A stretch of 64,000 nt of DNA from Methylobacterium sp. DB0501. GTDB lineage: Bacteria; Pseudomonadota; Alphaproteobacteria; Rhizobiales; Beijerinckiaceae. The stretch is from contig NZ_JAAKGV010000019.1 in assembly GCF_011043735.1 (NCBI RefSeq), forward strand, positions 1 through 64,000, written 5' to 3'. The notes beneath the pieces were generated by a model, which was not told where the DNA came from, searched no databases, and saw nothing but the letters and a program-made list of their open reading frames with translations. This document shows, one piece after another, positions 62,458 to 64,000 of this stretch. The translations under genes and the position numbers were made by a program. Position 1 is the stretch's first letter; each line of letters begins with the position of its first letter.

Positions 62458-62700
62458 ATGCCACGCTATTTTCTCGACTTCCAGGATGGTTCGCTGTGGC
62501 TGAAGGACGACGAAGGTCAGGAGTACGAGAACCTCCGCGCGGCGCGTGACGCGGCGATCGCGGCACTTCCTGATATCGGCAGGGAGGCGCCGCCGCAGGA
62601 CGGCCACCGCGATTTCGTGGCCTTTGTGCGCGACGAGCACGGGACACAGGTCTGTACGGTGCGACTGAACCTTGACGCGGAGTGCGGTCCCGAACACTAA
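62458..62700 (+). CDS. DUF6894 family protein
   Basis: An 80-residue protein opening MPRYFLDFQDGSLWLKDDEG with AARDAAIAALPDI in the middle, the standard DUF6894 pattern. Function is unknown. The ATG at 62458 is where homology begins. It is divergent from the Crp/Fnr gene and is the second family member in this window. Confidence 0.75.
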   Translation: MPRYFLDFQDGSLWLKDDEGQEYENLRAARDAAIAALPDIGREAPPQDGHRDFVAFVRDEHGTQVCTVRLNLDAECGPEH

Positions 62701-62826
62701 GACTGAGCCACTGACGCCTTGGTCACACCGTACGGTTTAGCTGTCCTCGACAGTAACCTGGCCCGCGACACCGTCGGTCTTGCCACTGAGCCTCGGCACT
62801 TCATTGAGTGAGGAAGTGGCGGCCGC

Positions 62827-62958
62827 TCAACCGTACAACCCTTCAGCCCTCATGCGCGCTAGGAGCTGATGGACCTGCTCCTGGGCCGCGGCGTCCCGCT
62901 TCCGCTCCTCGAACCCGTGCGCGAGAATCGGCAGGAGCCTGCTTGTCGCCTGCTCCAT
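62827..62958 (-). pseudogene. C-terminal remnant of the 56734-type conserved protein
   Basis: About 43 residues, MEQATSRLLPILAHGFEERK through LLARMRAEGLYG, match the last quarter of the protein at 56734-57216, including the GLYG end. Similarity stops at the Met-Glu-Gln-Ala stretch. The frame continues upstream for about 26 codons that are antisense to the kinase fragment on the other strand, so the N-terminal three quarters have been replaced. Confidence 0.7.
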
Positions 62959-63481
62959 GGCCCCATCGAAGACACACGACCTCCTCACCCGCGACGACTG
63001 GAATGGCGCACCCTTGCGCGAGGTGGTGAGGAACAAGATCGGCGCCTACCGGACAGCGGGCGAGCGGTTCGTCGTCGGCGGCTCCGATGTCGAGTTGCCG
63101 CAGCGGCACGTGCTGGCCCAGGGAATGGCGCTTCACGAACTCGCCACGAACGCGGCGAAGTACGGGGCGCCGTCGACACCGGCCGGCCAAGTCCAGGTCG
63201 GGTGGAAGGTCGTCCTCGGCGAGAGCGGCATGCGGCACCTCCGCCTCGAATGGGTTGAGGCAGGCGGTCCGCCGGTCGTAGTGTCGAAGCACCGGGGCTT
63301 CGGCACGCGCCTGATCTCGATGTGCATCGGGCGCGAGCTTGGCGGCGTGGCGCACATCGACTTCGCTCCGGAAGGGCTTCGATGCACCATCGAGGTGCCG
63401 ATGGACGACACCGCCGGCATCATGCTCAGCCCGCACCTCGTCCAGTGCCGGGCAATCCCGGACCCCAGGGCGGCAGACTGA
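62957..63481 (+). pseudogene. HWE histidine kinase, C-terminal fragment
   Basis: The frame has the HWE ATPase part only: THDLLTRDDWNGAPLREVV, MALHELATNAAKYGAP, LEWVEAGGPPVV and GFGTRLISMCIGRELGG. The H-box helix and all sensor domains that should come before are missing, and the frame begins exactly where the 56734-type remnant ends on the other strand. This is a recombination or deletion junction. Without its His the fragment cannot autophosphorylate. Confidence 0.8.
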
Positions 63482-64000
63482 CCGGGAGCTACGGACGTCG
63501 CGGGCAAAGGTCGGCGCTCGGGACCATCCTGCTTCGACCAAGGCCCGTCCTGCACCGCCGTTCGCATGACCCCCGAATGTGCTCGTTCGTCCAGTTAACT
63601 TTGTGGCAGACATTGTCGTCACCGGTTCCAGCCCTTAGGAACGGGGGCGAGCTCCACGCTCGCAGTCGTGCAGGCCAGCTTCAAGTGTCTCGCCCAGGCC
63701 TGAGCTCCACCACCTTGCTGAAGCCTTCCGGCGCGGTAGGCGGACCGGAGGCCGTGACGACGGTGCCGGTGCATCTGGCTTGGGGGATTCGGTCGCGGCA
63801 GCCAAGTGGATGGGCGCGGTTGATGCGGCACGATTGCAGGTGAATTGCGGACGTCGAGCGTGCCGGTCCGTCTCGCCGGTGGCTGCATCGGCGTTGGAGC
63901 GGGCATCGGTCTCCGGCCGGGCACCCCTGCGAGGCGCCACGAGCAGGACCAGCCTGTCGCCCTGCTCCGGTATGCCGAGCTCGTGCTCGGGCGACGGGAA
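63482..64000. other. No gene supported to the end of the window
   Basis: Several short frames run on both strands here, the longest reaching about 170 codons only by extension from the kinase region. None shows a family motif, ribosome site or convincing composition. A leftward frame open to the window edge (63635 onward) could be the end of a gene that lies mostly outside, but this cannot be shown. Confidence 0.4.

Noticed and set aside
63619..63940. Leftward open frames at the right end
   Set aside because: Pro/Arg-rich products without motifs; they cannot be distinguished from chance frames in GC-rich DNA.
1..64000. CRISPR array, rRNA, tRNA, prophage or conjugation genes
   Set aside because: No regularly spaced repeats, no conserved rRNA stretches, no complete tRNA cloverleaf and no phage or transfer protein motifs were seen on either strand.

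Overview
The window is GC-rich DNA from an alphaproteobacterium, most likely Methylobacterium or a close relative. This rests on several things seen together: many PAS/GAF hybrid and HWE-type histidine kinases, DUF6894 and YciF-like (DUF892) genes, a KaiC-like ATPase paired with a kinase, and an EcfG-type general-stress promoter. Species-level assignment is inference. No rRNA, tRNA, CRISPR array or replication origin was found.

Layout. 0-3 kb: the end of an IS3-family insertion sequence truncates an acyl-CoA dehydrogenase, the last gene of an operon with a glycosyltransferase and a stand-alone LigD-type phosphoesterase. 3-6.5 kb: two MFS transporters and a manganese catalase. 6.5-11 kb: a KaiC-like ATPase translationally coupled to a hybrid kinase, facing a ferritin-like stress gene with an EcfG promoter. 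11-16 kb: an MHYT-GGDEF-EAL protein, a small membrane protein and a PilZ-tailed chemoreceptor (c-di-GMP and taxis). 16-24 kb: two large hybrid kinases and a class II photolyase. 24-29 kb: a DUF2252 gene and a leftward cluster with a class I glutamine amidotransferase, a YqcI/YcgG (GntA/DcsA-type) heme N-oxygenase and a DUF1989 protein. 29-46.8 kb: more sensor kinases, a diguanylate cyclase, a YihY/BrkB membrane protein, and a decayed HWE-kinase/response-regulator pair (one in-frame stop, one frameshift).

47-56 kb is a coherent catabolic operon: LysR regulator, DUF1932 dehydrogenase, VOC-type extradiol dioxygenase, aromatic-acid MFS transporter, LigJ-type 4-oxalomesaconate hydratase, LigK-type aldolase, a periplasmic-binding-fold protein without signal peptide, and a secreted tannase. 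It reads as: gallate released outside the cytoplasm, imported, meta-cleaved, hydrated and cleaved to pyruvate and oxaloacetate. The usual LigAB-type gallate dioxygenase and PrpF-type tautomerase are not in the window.

56-63.5 kb looks less GC-rich and more mosaic: palindromes, a 26-residue hydrophobic ORF with its own Shine-Dalgarno and terminator, a YciF-like gene, an intact HWE kinase/response-regulator pair, a Crp/Fnr regulator, and a junction where two truncated genes (a kinase C-terminus and the C-terminus of a conserved small protein) meet head to head. The last 0.5 kb holds no gene I can support. Across the window there are seven apparently intact sensor kinases and two broken ones.
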